Under the pieces are notes generated by a model. The model searched no databases. It was not told where the DNA came from and worked only from the letters and a program-made list of their open reading frames with translations. The position numbers were made by a program, and so were the translations under genes. A DNA stretch of 64,000 nucleotides from Alicyclobacillus sacchari (GTDB lineage: Bacteria > Bacillota > Bacilli > Alicyclobacillales > Alicyclobacillaceae): positions 78,993 through 142,992 of the forward strand of contig NZ_SORF01000006.1 of assembly GCF_004366795.1 (NCBI RefSeq). Direction: 5' to 3'. Below, one piece after another: positions 43,198-51,521 of this stretch (position 1 is the first letter of the stretch; every line of letters starts with the position of its first letter).

Positions 43198-43812
43198 ATG
43201 GCGAATGTCAAGCTCGCAATCATCTATTACAGTTCCACCGGGACCAACTACCAAATGGCACAATATGCCGCTGACGCGGCGCGAGAAATGGGTGCCGACG
43301 TCAAGGTGCTGAAAGTTCCAGAACTTGCACCCCCGGAAGCTATCGCTTCGAACCCAGCCTGGCAGGCGCACCACGACACGACGCGCGATGTTCCCATGGC
43401 TTCGGCAGCCGATGTCGAATGGGCAGACGCTATCATCTTCAGTGTACCGACTCGCTTTGGCAACGTACCGTCGCAGTTTAAACAGTTCATGGATACGCTC
43501 GGCGGCCTCTGGGCCCAAGGCAAGACGGCGAACAAAGTCGTGAGCGCAATGTCGAGCGCACAGAATCCGCACGGCGGCCAAGAAGCAACCATCCTGGCGC
43601 TGTATACGTCGATGTACCACTGGGGCACCATCATCGCAGCACCAGGCTTCACGGACGCATCCGCGTATACGTCCGGCGGCAACCCGTACGGGACCAGTGT
43701 TACGGCCCGCGAGGACGGCGTGATCGATGAAGGTACGATTGCAGCCATCAAACACCAGGCTCGTCGCACGGTCACCGTTGCACAGTGGATCAAAGCTGGG
43801 CAAGCGCAATAA
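43198..43812 (+). CDS. wrbA: NAD(P)H:quinone oxidoreductase, WrbA type
   Basis: 204 residues, flavodoxin-like FMN protein. FMN phosphate site YYSSTGTNYQMA, SVPTRFGNVPSQFKQFMD, and the WrbA-typical MYHWG and YGTS motifs. Two-electron quinone reduction against redox stress. TTGGAGGGAATGACAAC leads into the ATG. Confidence 0.92.
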   Translation: MANVKLAIIYYSSTGTNYQMAQYAADAAREMGADVKVLKVPELAPPEAIASNPAWQAHHDTTRDVPMASAADVEWADAIIFSVPTRFGNVPSQFKQFMDTLGGLWAQGKTANKVVSAMSSAQNPHGGQEATILALYTSMYHWGTIIAAPGFTDASAYTSGGNPYGTSVTAREDGVIDEGTIAAIKHQARRTVTVAQWIKAGQAQ

Positions 43813-43821
43813 GATGGATAG

Positions 43822-43858
43822 AAAAACCCGTGCAGGTATGGTCCCGCGCGGGTTTTCT
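43822..43858 (+). terminator. terminator between wrbA and the hydroxyacyl-CoA dehydrogenase gene
   Basis: AAAAACCCG ... CGGGTTTT with inner GC pairs, A and T tracts on both sides, between convergent stops. Confidence 0.75.
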
Positions 43859-43869
43859 GCTAACACGTT

Positions 43870-44763
43870 TTAGCTTTTGAGGAAATCCGGATCGCGAAAG
43901 CGTGGGTGTGGATAGCGATAAAATCCCTCGCCCGACTCGTGCCCAAGTTTACCAGCGTCGATCATGTCTTTGAGTTTGCCAGCTAGTTGGTCATATTCTC
44001 GTTTTCCCGCCTTCGCTTTCCCACTGGCGATGTTGTATGCTGTACGTACGCCAACGGTATCGAGGATGGCAAACGGTCCTTCCGGCGCCCCAGTGGCAAT
44101 CATCCACGTCTTATCGATCGTCTCCGGATCCGCCACTCCGTTCACCCACAACATCTGTGCGGCTTCCAAAAAAGGCACAAGCAGCGAATTTAGAATATAT
44201 CCGGGCTGCTCCTTATAAATCGGCAAGGGCACCATACCAATGGCCTTCGCGAAGTCGATCACGTCCTGAAATACCTGCTCATCCGTTCCTGGGTGCCTCA
44301 TGATTTCTGCTGTATTGTGCACCCAAATCGAATTTGCAAAGTGTAAGGCAAGAAACTTGTTCGGGCGACCCGTTGTCTCAGCGAACTGGCTTGGTAGCAA
44401 GGTCGACGAATTTGTCGCAAAAATGGTTTTCTCCGGAGCCACCGTGGCGAGCTGCGTATAAAACGCCGTCTTGATGTCCGGTACCTCAGGCACTGCCTCG
44501 ATGACGAGATCGGCTTGGGCGACAGCATCCTTCAAATCTGTGAAGAATTGAATTCGTGCAAACGCCTCATTCACCTGTGCCTCGGTAGCGCCCAAATCGC
44601 GCTGATACGCTGGCTTCAGGCCAGAAATTCGATCTTTTGCTCGTTGAATGGCCTCGTCATTGACGTCGTATAAGTACACCTCAAAACCGTGGAACGCCGT
44701 CTGGTAGGCAATTTGGCTGCCAAGCACGCCGCCGCCAGCCACCATAATGTTGTGAAAATCCAT
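43870..44763 (-). CDS. 3-hydroxyacyl-CoA dehydrogenase (3-hydroxybutyryl-CoA dehydrogenase type)
   Basis: 297 residues from ATG 44763 (GAGAGGGGG 7 bases upstream). NAD site MVAGGGVLGSQIAYQ, EAVPEVPDIK, ATNSSTLLPSQ with the active-site Ser, LHFANSIWVHNTAEI (His of the catalytic pair in LHF), EQPGYILNSLL. Oxidises 3-hydroxyacyl-CoA in the cytosol. It stands alone, outside the catabolic transposon further right. Confidence 0.87.
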   Translation of the reverse strand: MDFHNIMVAGGGVLGSQIAYQTAFHGFEVYLYDVNDEAIQRAKDRISGLKPAYQRDLGATEAQVNEAFARIQFFTDLKDAVAQADLVIEAVPEVPDIKTAFYTQLATVAPEKTIFATNSSTLLPSQFAETTGRPNKFLALHFANSIWVHNTAEIMRHPGTDEQVFQDVIDFAKAIGMVPLPIYKEQPGYILNSLLVPFLEAAQMLWVNGVADPETIDKTWMIATGAPEGPFAILDTVGVRTAYNIASGKAKAGKREYDQLAGKLKDMIDAGKLGHESGEGFYRYPHPRFRDPDFLKS

Positions 44764-44797
44764 CAACAGTCCCCCTCTCCTAAACGCTTCCTCATCA

Positions 44798-44806
44798 TGG
44801 TACAAT
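44798..44806 (+). promoter_or_regulatory. extended -10 promoter before the YneR-like gene
   Basis: TGGTACAAT, a TACAAT box with TGn extension, 136 bases before the GTG start at 44942. The leader holds a small GTCCG/CGGAC hairpin (44874-44888) of unknown meaning. Confidence 0.4.
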
Positions 44807-44941
44807 GATTTGAATACGCGAGGCAACGCTTGGCCCGCAAAGCCGCCAACGTATCCATGATACACCCTGAAACGTCCGGTAAACGGACTTCAAGGTGAAC
44901 TGCACACCTATCATGATGAAACCTTAAAGGAGGAGATACAT

Positions 44942-45229
44942 GTGAAAATTGTGATCGATCCGCAAGCCGCGAAATGGATGGAATCCGCACTCAAAGTAAG
45001 AGAAGGAGACGGTGTCCGCTTTAAGGTACGATACGGCGGCCAATCAACCATTCAGCCCGGATTTTCCCTGGGCCTGTCCGCCGAGCGCCCGGCCAATGTC
45101 GCAGCCAGCGAACTGCGAAACGGCAGGTTATATTTTGTACGTGACGAGGATGCATGGTATTTCGACGGAAGAGATTTATATATCGACTACCTGAATGACG
45201 AGGATGGTGTCGATTATCGAATCGAATAA
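44942..45229 (+). CDS. YneR-like HesB/IscA-family protein without cysteines
   Basis: 95 residues from GTG 44942 (AAGGAGG 8 bases upstream). FKVRYGGQSTIQPGFSLGL and DAWYFDGRDLYIDYLN match Bacillus YneR. The Cys residues of IscA-type scaffolds are absent, so Fe-S carrier function is doubtful. Confidence 0.78.
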   Translation: MKIVIDPQAAKWMESALKVREGDGVRFKVRYGGQSTIQPGFSLGLSAERPANVAASELRNGRLYFVRDEDAWYFDGRDLYIDYLNDEDGVDYRIE

Positions 45230-45355
45230 GAACGCGCCTGTGCCGCTTTCCAACGTAGCCACCATAACAGCGGAATACACCCCTCAACACAGAAAAGCGT
45301 GTTGCAGGCACACAACTTGCCATTTCCGCACACAAGTCGCACACAAAATGAAAAT

Positions 45356-45394
45356 GAGGCGGATCCCACGCAGGATAACCGCCTCAAAGGACCC
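45356..45394 (-). terminator. terminator of the tRNA cluster
   Basis: GAGGCGG/CCGCCTC 7-bp stem followed on the minus strand by ATTTTCATTTT, 27 bp after tRNA-Thr (stem 45356-45385). The 183 bp back to 45230 hold nothing else I can name. Confidence 0.7.
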
Positions 45395-45412
45395 TCACCA
45401 CGGCCCTTCTTA

Positions 45413-45487
45413 TGGAGCCACCTGTCGGATTCGAACCGACGACCTGCTCATTACGAGTGAGCCGCTCTACCCCTGAGCCAAGGTGGC
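45413..45487 (-). tRNA. tRNA-Thr (CGT anticodon)
   Basis: 75 bases on the minus strand with encoded CCA. Acceptor stem GCCACCT/AGGTGGC, anticodon stem GCTCA/TGAGC with loop CTCGTAA (anticodon CGT), T-loop GTTCGAATC. Confidence 0.93.
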
Positions 45488-45500
45488 ATGAAAATTGGCT

Positions 45501-45577
45501 TGGTAGCGGCGGAGGGATTTGAACCCCCGACACCACGGGTATGAACCGTGTGCTCTGACCAACTGAGCTACGCCGCC
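45501..45577 (-). tRNA. tRNA-Met (CAT anticodon, elongator type)
   Basis: 77 bases with encoded CCA. Anticodon stem CACGG/CCGTG, loop TTCATAC (anticodon CAT). Acceptor begins GGCGGCG like the Bacillus elongator tRNA-Met rather than the CGC start of initiator tRNA. Confidence 0.92.
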
Positions 45578-45595
45578 ATCCTCTATACAGAGTTG

Positions 45596-45621
45596 TTCGG
45601 CCAGCGGTGTCACTGGCCGAA
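45596..45621 (-). repeat. 9-bp hairpin between tRNA genes
   Basis: TTCGGCCAG/CTGGCCGAA with an 8-base loop between tRNA-Ser and tRNA-Met. No T-run follows, so it is more likely a processing or spacer structure than a terminator. Confidence 0.4.
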
Positions 45622-45630
45622 CCATCTATT

Positions 45631-45723
45631 TGGCGGAGAGAGTGGGATTCGAACCCACGAGACGGTTTTACCCGCCTACACGATTTCCAATCGTGCTCCT
45701 TCGGCCAACTCGGACATCTCTCC
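45631..45723 (-). tRNA. tRNA-Ser (GGA anticodon)
   Basis: 93 bases, class II with a long variable arm, encoded CCA. Acceptor GGAGAGA/TCTCTCC, anticodon stem CACGA/TCGTG, loop TTGGAAA (anticodon GGA). Confidence 0.93.
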
Positions 45724-45788
45724 ACAACTGTCATCGCGTGTCGCGCGACAGTTGATATATTAACACGGATCGCTATGGTTCGCAAGAC

Positions 45789-46895
45789 TTAAAACAACGA
45801 CTTGATACCAAGCACGTTTTGGAAGATATAGTCCGCGCCCAGACGTTCAAACTTCGGACGTGCCCCTTCTCCTTCAAGTCCTGTCAAGACCGCTGCAAAT
45901 GAGGCGCCAAGGCGCTGGGCTGCAAGTCCATCCGCAATCGAGTCCCCTACAATGAGAACCTTTTCCTTGATATTGGATAACGGCAGTTCGCAAGCCAAGA
46001 GACTCTCTACGTCGTGATCGCCCGTCAACGAACGGAGGTAGGAAAACGGATGAGGCTTCGATAGCGGACGAGCCGACGGACATTCGTCCTCCGCTGCAAC
46101 GACATCAGAAGCGGTGGTGACATGAGCGAGATCGAAATGTTGCAGCCACCCGAAATGCGTGAGTGGGACATGTGTCTCGATTTGCGGCCGTCCTGTGGCA
46201 ATGCCCATAGCCACACCCTTATGCTTCAACTCAGTGAGCAATGCCGAGAGCGCATCCGGGGCGACGATGGCGTACTCACTAGTGAGAAAACCTTGCTTGC
46301 CCGTGGTTTTGCCAGTATAGCCATCGCCCAGGTACCACGCTTGGAAGGTGGCTTGACCAATGTTCCAGAGATCGTGCGGATCGCCATGTGAGCAGTGTTG
46401 CAGTAGTGCCTTGGCCGCCGCATCCATAAGCTCCGCGCGCGACTGGCATCCCGCATAGACCGTATCATACGCGTCCCAACGGACAGTGTGTTCCACTCCC
46501 ATCGCGCGTGCGCTGTCGCCGATCGCCCGTAGGGCCTCGACCGTCCATCCGTCTGCCAAGGCGTTCGCCACGCGCTCGGCGAACTCGCGATGATTCACGC
46601 GATTTCGCAGGAGCACATGCAGTTCAGCGACAAAGACGAAATACACCATGTCCCAGTTCGCATTCACGCCGACATTTTTGAGGCGCTCAAGCACCTGATC
46701 GCGCTGGAACACGTCCTTGCGGATTTGGCCGATCACGCCATCATCCGGGGTCGGCGAACATGCGGGCGAAATCGAGCGCATGCCGAGGAACGATGGGCTT
46801 GTCAACAATTCGTGCACCGTCAGCGCCGAAGCATCAAAATACCGTTCCTCGCTCAACATCACACCATCGATATCGAACAAAACCGTCGTAAACAT
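45789..46895 (-). CDS. HAD-superfamily hydrolase
   Basis: 368 residues. Motif I LFDIDGVML with Asp8 and Asp10, motif II in GIATGRPQ, Lys motif SKPHPFSYL, motif IV VGDSIADGLAA. The cap region between motifs I and II is long (over 200 residues), which makes the protein bigger than usual phosphoglycolate-type enzymes. Third gene after serA and serC, 12 bp from serC; a phosphoserine phosphatase role is tempting by context but the sequence does not show it. Confidence 0.75.
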   Translation of the reverse strand: MFTTVLFDIDGVMLSEERYFDASALTVHELLTSPSFLGMRSISPACSPTPDDGVIGQIRKDVFQRDQVLERLKNVGVNANWDMVYFVFVAELHVLLRNRVNHREFAERVANALADGWTVEALRAIGDSARAMGVEHTVRWDAYDTVYAGCQSRAELMDAAAKALLQHCSHGDPHDLWNIGQATFQAWYLGDGYTGKTTGKQGFLTSEYAIVAPDALSALLTELKHKGVAMGIATGRPQIETHVPLTHFGWLQHFDLAHVTTASDVVAAEDECPSARPLSKPHPFSYLRSLTGDHDVESLLACELPLSNIKEKVLIVGDSIADGLAAQRLGASFAAVLTGLEGEGARPKFERLGADYIFQNVLGIKSLF

Positions 46896-46907
46896 CTGAA
46901 CCCCCCA

Positions 46908-47987
46908 TCAGCCGTTACGGCGCGCAAAATCTTGCATAAACTCAGCGAACCGCAGAGCGGCTTCAACCGGCACCGCATTGTAGAGCGAGACGCGCACGCC
47001 CCCCACGGTGCGGTAGCCCTTGACGCCCACAAAACCGCGCTCGGCAGCTTCCGCGAGAAACAATTTGGTCAGTTCGTCATTTGGGAGACGGAACGTCACG
47101 TTCATCTCGGAACGAGCTCGCTTTTCCGCATGGCCGAGGTACAGATTCGGATGTGTATCGATTACGTCATACAACGCGGCCGCCTTTTTCCGGTTGCGTT
47201 CGACGATGCCGGCCAAGCCACCGGTCTCTTCGACCCATTGCAACACGCATGCCATCACGTAAATCGCAAAGGTCGGAGGCGTGTTGTAGAGCGAGTTGGC
47301 TTTCGCATGGGTGCTGTATTGCAGCACGGTGGGCACGTCCTGATTTGCCGTTGCCAAGAAATCGTCACGCACGATCACAACGGTAACGCCGGACGGTCCG
47401 ATGTTTTTCTGAGCGCCCGCGTAAATCAAGGCAAATTCCTCAACTTGAACAGGCCGCGAGAGAATGTCGCTCGACATATCCGCAACGAGAGGAGCCTTCG
47501 TTTTTGGCAGCGATCTCCACTGCGTACCGTAAATGGTGTTATTCGACGTGATGTGAACGTAGCGTAAGGATGGATCATCCCCAGCGATGGACTCAGGGAT
47601 ATCCCGATACCCCCCCTGCTTGGCCCAATCGTCAACGATTAACTCACCATACCGACTCGCTTCGTCCGCCGCCTTCTGTGACCACGTTCCGGTCAACACG
47701 TATAGCGCCTTGTCGGCGGGTTTTAGGAAATTCATCGGCAACATCGCGAATTGCAGACTCGCGCCGCCCTGTAAGAACAACACCTGATAGCCATCAGGAA
47801 TCCCGAGCAACCGCCGCAGACGCATCTGCGCATCATTGTGAATCGCTTCATACTCCGCGCTGCGATGACTGAATTCCATCACGCTCATACCCGTCCCGCC
47901 ATAGTCGGGCAGTTCCGCTTGAATGCGCTCGAGTACTGGCAACGGTAAGGCCGCCGGCCCTGCGTTAAAGTTGTCCGCTCGTTTCAC
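46908..47987 (-). CDS. serC: phosphoserine aminotransferase
   Basis: Second step of serine synthesis. 359 residues from GTG 47987 (GAGGAG 8 bases upstream). FNAGPAALPLPVLERIQ, FLQGGASLQFAMLP, the PLP Lys in YAGAQKNIGPSG, RARSEMNVTFRL and the C-terminal GGVRVSLYNA. 62 bp after serA, so co-transcribed under the serA leader. Confidence 0.95.
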   Translation of the reverse strand: MKRADNFNAGPAALPLPVLERIQAELPDYGGTGMSVMEFSHRSAEYEAIHNDAQMRLRRLLGIPDGYQVLFLQGGASLQFAMLPMNFLKPADKALYVLTGTWSQKAADEASRYGELIVDDWAKQGGYRDIPESIAGDDPSLRYVHITSNNTIYGTQWRSLPKTKAPLVADMSSDILSRPVQVEEFALIYAGAQKNIGPSGVTVVIVRDDFLATANQDVPTVLQYSTHAKANSLYNTPPTFAIYVMACVLQWVEETGGLAGIVERNRKKAAALYDVIDTHPNLYLGHAEKRARSEMNVTFRLPNDELTKLFLAEAAERGFVGVKGYRTVGGVRVSLYNAVPVEAALRFAEFMQDFARRNG

Positions 47988-48049
47988 GAACCCCACTCCT
48001 CTATCTGTCGTTCTTGCGACACCCTGTGACCTATCGACCGCCACTTGAT

Positions 48050-49639
48050 TTACAGCTCAATCGCACGCACCATGCGGATACCATCGTGAGAAGAAATTTC
48101 TTCGATCACGTCATTGGGCACGCTCTTGTCCACTGTCAACAGCATGACCGCTTCGCCGCCCGTTTCGCGGCGCCCCACCTGCATGCCAGCGATATTGATT
48201 TCTGCGTCGCCAAGCAACGTCCCGATGCGCCCAATCATACCAGGCTTATCTTCATGCCGCGTATAGACCAAGATGCCCTCAATCGGCATATCGATGGGAT
48301 ACCCGTCTAATTCGACAATGCGCGGACCTGATTCGCTGTACAGCGTACCCGCGACACGGTGGCTACCCATGTCGGTCGCAAACGCAATGGAGATTTCATT
48401 GGTATACACACGCCCGCGCGACTCGCGCACTTCCTGCACGCGCAAGCCGGCATCCTCCGCGTAGCGCAAAGCATTCACGTAGTTCACTTCACCACTGTAT
48501 TGGAACCCGAAAAAGCCTTTCAGGACCGTTCGCGTCAAATAACCGCCATCCGGATCCGCAGCATCACCCGCGTATGTGACTGTCATCTGCGACGGTGCTC
48601 CTTGCGCCAGTTGTGCAGCAAACAACCCAAGTTGCTCCGCGAGGGCCAAGTACGGAGCCAAACGCTCTTTCTGACGCGGGCTCAGACTCGGGAGGTTGAC
48701 CGCGTGCTCGAAGGTGTCATCGCGAAGGACTTGTACAATCTCTTCCGCCACTTGGATAGCGACGTTCTCCTGTGCCTCAACCGTCGACGCGCCAAGGTGC
48801 GGCGTTAGAATCACATTCTCACATTCGCGCAACGGGTGGTCCAGGGCCAGCGGCTCGCTCTCGAACACGTCAATTGCCGCACCTGCTACCCTGCCAAGCT
48901 TTACAGCGTCCGCCAATGCGCGCTCGTCGATGATGCCACCGCGGGCACAGTTGATGATTCGTACACCTTCTTTCATCATGGCAATCTTACCCGCATCGAT
49001 CATGTGGTGTGTCTCTTTCGTCAGCGGCGTGTGCACCGTAATAAAGTCAGCTGCCCGAATGGCGGCATCGAGATCCGATTTCTGCACGCCGAGGCTCTGC
49101 GCTCGTTCTTCGGTCAAAAACGGATCGTATCCCAGCACCGTCATGCCAAAGACCTTTGCACGCTTTGCTACTTCCGTGCCAATGCGACCCATACCGAGAA
49201 TTGCCAGGGTCTTTCCGCGAAGTTCAACGCCAACCCACTTCTTGCGGTTCCAGTTGCCCGCGAGCAAGTCCCGATTGGCCGCCGGAATGTGGCGTGCAAG
49301 ACTAATCATCATGGCGAAGGTGTGTTCGGCGGCGGCAATCGTGTTGCCATCCGGTGCATTGATGACAAGAATGCCGCGGCGCGTGGCAGCCTCGAGATCG
49401 ATATTGTCAACACCGACACCCGCTCTGCCAATGACTTTGAGTCGCTTTGCGGCAGCAATCACCTGTTCCGTGACAGTTGTCTGGGAACGCACCACGAGTG
49501 CGTCAGCATCCTCAATTGCAACGAGCAACTCAGATGGAGACAGCCCCGTCTGAACATCGACAGTGGCATCAGGCAAAGTCGACAACACATCGATACCAGC
49601 GCTTGAAATGTCATCTGTTACAAGAATTTTCGTTGTCAT
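48050..49639 (-). CDS. serA: D-3-phosphoglycerate dehydrogenase
   Basis: First step of serine synthesis. 529 residues from ATG 49639 (AAGGAG 7 bases upstream). Rossmann GMGRIGTEVAKR, catalytic Arg in NCARGGIIDE, Glu in FESEPL and His in LTPHLGAS, then the allosteric substrate-binding domain and a C-terminal ACT domain (YTRHEDKPGMIGRIGTLLG, cited in part) for serine feedback. A ZTP riboswitch occupies its leader. Confidence 0.96.
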   Translation of the reverse strand: MTTKILVTDDISSAGIDVLSTLPDATVDVQTGLSPSELLVAIEDADALVVRSQTTVTEQVIAAAKRLKVIGRAGVGVDNIDLEAATRRGILVINAPDGNTIAAAEHTFAMMISLARHIPAANRDLLAGNWNRKKWVGVELRGKTLAILGMGRIGTEVAKRAKVFGMTVLGYDPFLTEERAQSLGVQKSDLDAAIRAADFITVHTPLTKETHHMIDAGKIAMMKEGVRIINCARGGIIDERALADAVKLGRVAGAAIDVFESEPLALDHPLRECENVILTPHLGASTVEAQENVAIQVAEEIVQVLRDDTFEHAVNLPSLSPRQKERLAPYLALAEQLGLFAAQLAQGAPSQMTVTYAGDAADPDGGYLTRTVLKGFFGFQYSGEVNYVNALRYAEDAGLRVQEVRESRGRVYTNEISIAFATDMGSHRVAGTLYSESGPRIVELDGYPIDMPIEGILVYTRHEDKPGMIGRIGTLLGDAEINIAGMQVGRRETGGEAVMLLTVDKSVPNDVIEEISSHDGIRMVRAIEL

Positions 49640-49675
49640 TCGAATTCTCCTTACCACTCCGGCATGTACAGCAAC

Positions 49676-49722
49676 GGCCGCTGAGACTTTTACGCAAAAC
49701 GCGTCAAAGTGCCCAGGCGGCC
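49676..49722 (-). promoter_or_regulatory. candidate expression platform of the serA riboswitch
   Basis: GGCCGC inside the P3 loop of the aptamer (49717-49722) can pair with GCGGCC (49676-49681), which would exclude the ligand-bound fold. Between them ACTTTGACGC/GCGTAAAAGT forms a second hairpin (49686-49710). No T-run follows, so control may act on translation or through a protein. Confidence 0.4.
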
Positions 49723-49784
49723 GGCAACTGTATACATCGCACTCCCCTGTGGTCAATCCCACAATCCGCCAGTTATGCGACGTC
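49710..49784 (-). ncRNA. ZTP riboswitch (pfl motif) upstream of serA
   Basis: On the minus strand: P1 TCGCA/TGCGA, the ACTGGCG joining motif, P2 hairpin TGTGG-GATTGA-CCACA, GGGGAG, a short linker, then P3 with GGCCGCCTGGGCA. Order and conserved blocks match the pfl motif, which senses ZTP/ZMP and switches on one-carbon genes when 10-formyl-THF runs short. The aptamer begins about 30 bases after the expected transcription start of serA. Confidence 0.85.
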
Positions 49785-49820
49785 CGTGTCTATCTGTTCT
49801 CACAATGTAACGATGAATCA

Positions 49821-49850
49821 AGAATAACACATGCGCTCACTTTCACACAA
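49821..49850 (-). promoter_or_regulatory. promoter of serA
   Basis: TTGTGT (49845-49850), 18-base spacer, extended -10 TGTTATTCT with TATTCT at 49821-49826. It sits just outside the transposon, 7 bp from its left target repeat. Confidence 0.45.
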
Positions 49851-49856
49851 TACAGA

Positions 49857-49866
49857 CTACTGTGGA
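49857..49866. repeat. left copy of 10-bp target-site duplication
   Basis: CTACTGTGGA, repeated exactly at 60248-60257; each copy touches an IS end. Flanking bases differ, so the repeat is exactly 10 bp. Confidence 0.75.
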
Positions 49867-49987
49867 GTCCGTGTCAAGTTGTCGTAGGGGAAGACCTCAC
49901 CGCTAAGGTTGAGTCAGGTAACCGTGGCTGAAACCCTGGCGAGCTCACGAAGCACGTACTTCCCCCATGGTCGATCCGCATGCGGAC
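49867..49987 (-). mobile_element. IS end remnant (ISLre2-like), left boundary of the transposon
   Basis: 121 bp repeated at 59756-59876 in the same orientation with only four differences. It begins with the IS terminal repeat (GTGTCAAGTTGTCGTAGGGG, 49871-49890), followed by what in the other copy is the 3' end of a transposase gene. The rest of the IS is missing; the sequence then enters a leucine dehydrogenase mid-gene. Confidence 0.72.
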
Positions 49988-50676
49988 AGGACATGGACCT
50001 CATTCACCTCGCGACGCCGTACGTGTGCGGCATCTCCCCAAGCTACGGTTCGAGCGGCAACCCCAGCGGCATGACCGCGCTTGGCGTCTTCCGCGGGATC
50101 CAGGCGAGCGCCAAGTACATGTATGGCACCGACGATCTCGTCGGGCGCCGCGTCGCCATTCAAGGACTAGGAAGCGTCGGATGCGAACTGGCGCGCCTGT
50201 TGCGAGTGGATGGGGCTAACCTGCTAGTGGCCGACGTCACCCCTCTTCAGGTGGAGCGGGCGGTCAACGAATTCGGCGCACAGCCGCTCTCTCCTCAAGA
50301 CACCCTGAGCGCAGAATGCGATATTCTCGCCCCATGCGCCCTGGGTGCCGTGTTGAACGACGAGACGATTCCAAGGCTCCGGGCGCAGATCGTCGCGGGA
50401 TCGGCGAACAACCTGCTGGCCCAGGAGCGACACGGGGGCATGCTTCACGAGCGAGGAATTTTGTACGCGCCGGATTATGTCATCAACGCGGGTGGATTGA
50501 TCAACGTCGCGGACGAGCTCGAAGGCTATCATCCGGATCGCGCGCGGTCGAAGGTCGAGCGGGGCATCCCGACGCATCGGGCCGCCGATGAGATGGCAAT
50601 GAAGCGGATCGAGACCCTGCGGCAGGTGCGAAGCACGCACCTGGGTCACCACGAACCGGTGAGGCGCGGGCGCTGA
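49988..50676 (+). pseudogene. leucine dehydrogenase fragment (5' truncated, internal deletion)
   Basis: Glu/Leu/Phe/Val dehydrogenase C-terminal part: DMDLIHLATPYVCGISPSYG, AIQGLGSVG (NAD site), CDILAPCALGAVLND, APDYVINAGGLINVADELEG and AADEMAMKRIETLRQ. The N-terminal catalytic domain (about 130 residues, with the catalytic Lys) is cut off at the IS end. About 20 residues are also missing between RSKVERG and IPTHRAAD. The frame stays open into the IS end (TTG 49909), but an active enzyme is not expected. Confidence 0.82.
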
Positions 50677-50691
50677 CCCGAAAAAGTGCGA

Positions 50692-50717
50692 GGCGCGGGG
50701 ACCTACCCCGCGCCTTT
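50692..50717 (+). terminator. terminator after the leucine dehydrogenase fragment
   Basis: GGCGCGGGG-accta-CCCCGCGCC perfect 9-bp stem followed by TTT, between convergent frames ending at 50676 and 50731. Confidence 0.65.
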
Positions 50718-50730
50718 CGTATCCGCCCAT

Positions 50731-51489
50731 TCACCTGGGTTGCATGCGCAACGCCCCGTCTAGGCGGATCACTTCGCCGTTCAACATCTGGTTTTCCGCG
50801 ATGTGGCGGGCCAAGAGCGCGTACTCGCGCGGCCGCCCCAGCCGCTGCGGGAACGGCACCTGTTGCCCGAGCGACTGGCGCGCGGCTTCCGGCAGGCCCA
50901 TGAGAAGCGGCGTCTCGAAGATACCCGGCGCGATGGCCACCACGCGAATGCCGTACGCCGCCAGTTCTCGCGCCGCGGGCAGCGTGAGCCCGACGATGCC
51001 GCCCTTGGACGCCGAGTAGGCTGCCTGGCCAATCTGACCCTCGTACGCCGCAATCGACGCGGTGTTGATGATGACACCTCGCTCACGGTCTTCCAGCGGC
51101 GGCGCCTCAGCAACACGCGCGGCCACGAGCCGCATCACGTTGAACGTGCCGACGAGATTGACCTGGATCACGCGCGCGAAGCTCTTCAGCGAGTGCACGC
51201 CGCGCTTCGAGAGAATCTTCTCCGCCGTGGCGATCCCGGCGCAGTTCACGGCGCCCCTCAGCACGCCGCCCTCCGCCGCTTCGTCCACCGCGCGGCGCAC
51301 CGCGTCCTCGTCCGTCACGTCCACCCGGAAAAACTGGCCGCCGATCTCCTCCGCGACGCTCCTTCCGCGATCCTCCTGAACGTCAAAGATGGCGACACGC
51401 GCGCCGGCCTCGGCAAACGCCCGAGCTGTCGCTTCTCCGAGCCCGGACCCACCACCTGTCACAATGAACGTCGCTCCGTCAAGTTTCAT
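50731..51489 (-). CDS. 3-hydroxyacyl-CoA dehydrogenase type 2 (SDR family)
   Basis: 252 residues from ATG 51489 (AAGGAGG 7 bases upstream); the longer open frame to 52206 is antisense-type noise over the thiolase. [13 protein letters not shown] cofactor site, [26 protein letters not shown] and YSASKGG catalytic motif. Resembles HSD17B10-type enzymes that oxidise 2-methyl-3-hydroxybutyryl-CoA in isoleucine breakdown or straight-chain 3-hydroxyacyl-CoA. 32 bp after the thiolase gene. Confidence 0.85.
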   Translation of the reverse strand: MKLDGATFIVTGGGSGLGEATARAFAEAGARVAIFDVQEDRGRSVAEEIGGQFFRVDVTDEDAVRRAVDEAAEGGVLRGAVNCAGIATAEKILSKRGVHSLKSFARVIQVNLVGTFNVMRLVAARVAEAPPLEDRERGVIINTASIAAYEGQIGQAAYSASKGGIVGLTLPAARELAAYGIRVVAIAPGIFETPLLMGLPEAARQSLGQQVPFPQRLGRPREYALLARHIAENQMLNGEVIRLDGALRMQPR

Positions 51490-51521
51490 CCCGCAACCTC
51501 CTTGACATGACACCGCAGGTC

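Noticed and set aside
45596-45621. tRNA-cluster hairpin as an intrinsic terminator
   Set aside because: No T-run follows on either strand; the real terminator candidate is at 45356-45394.
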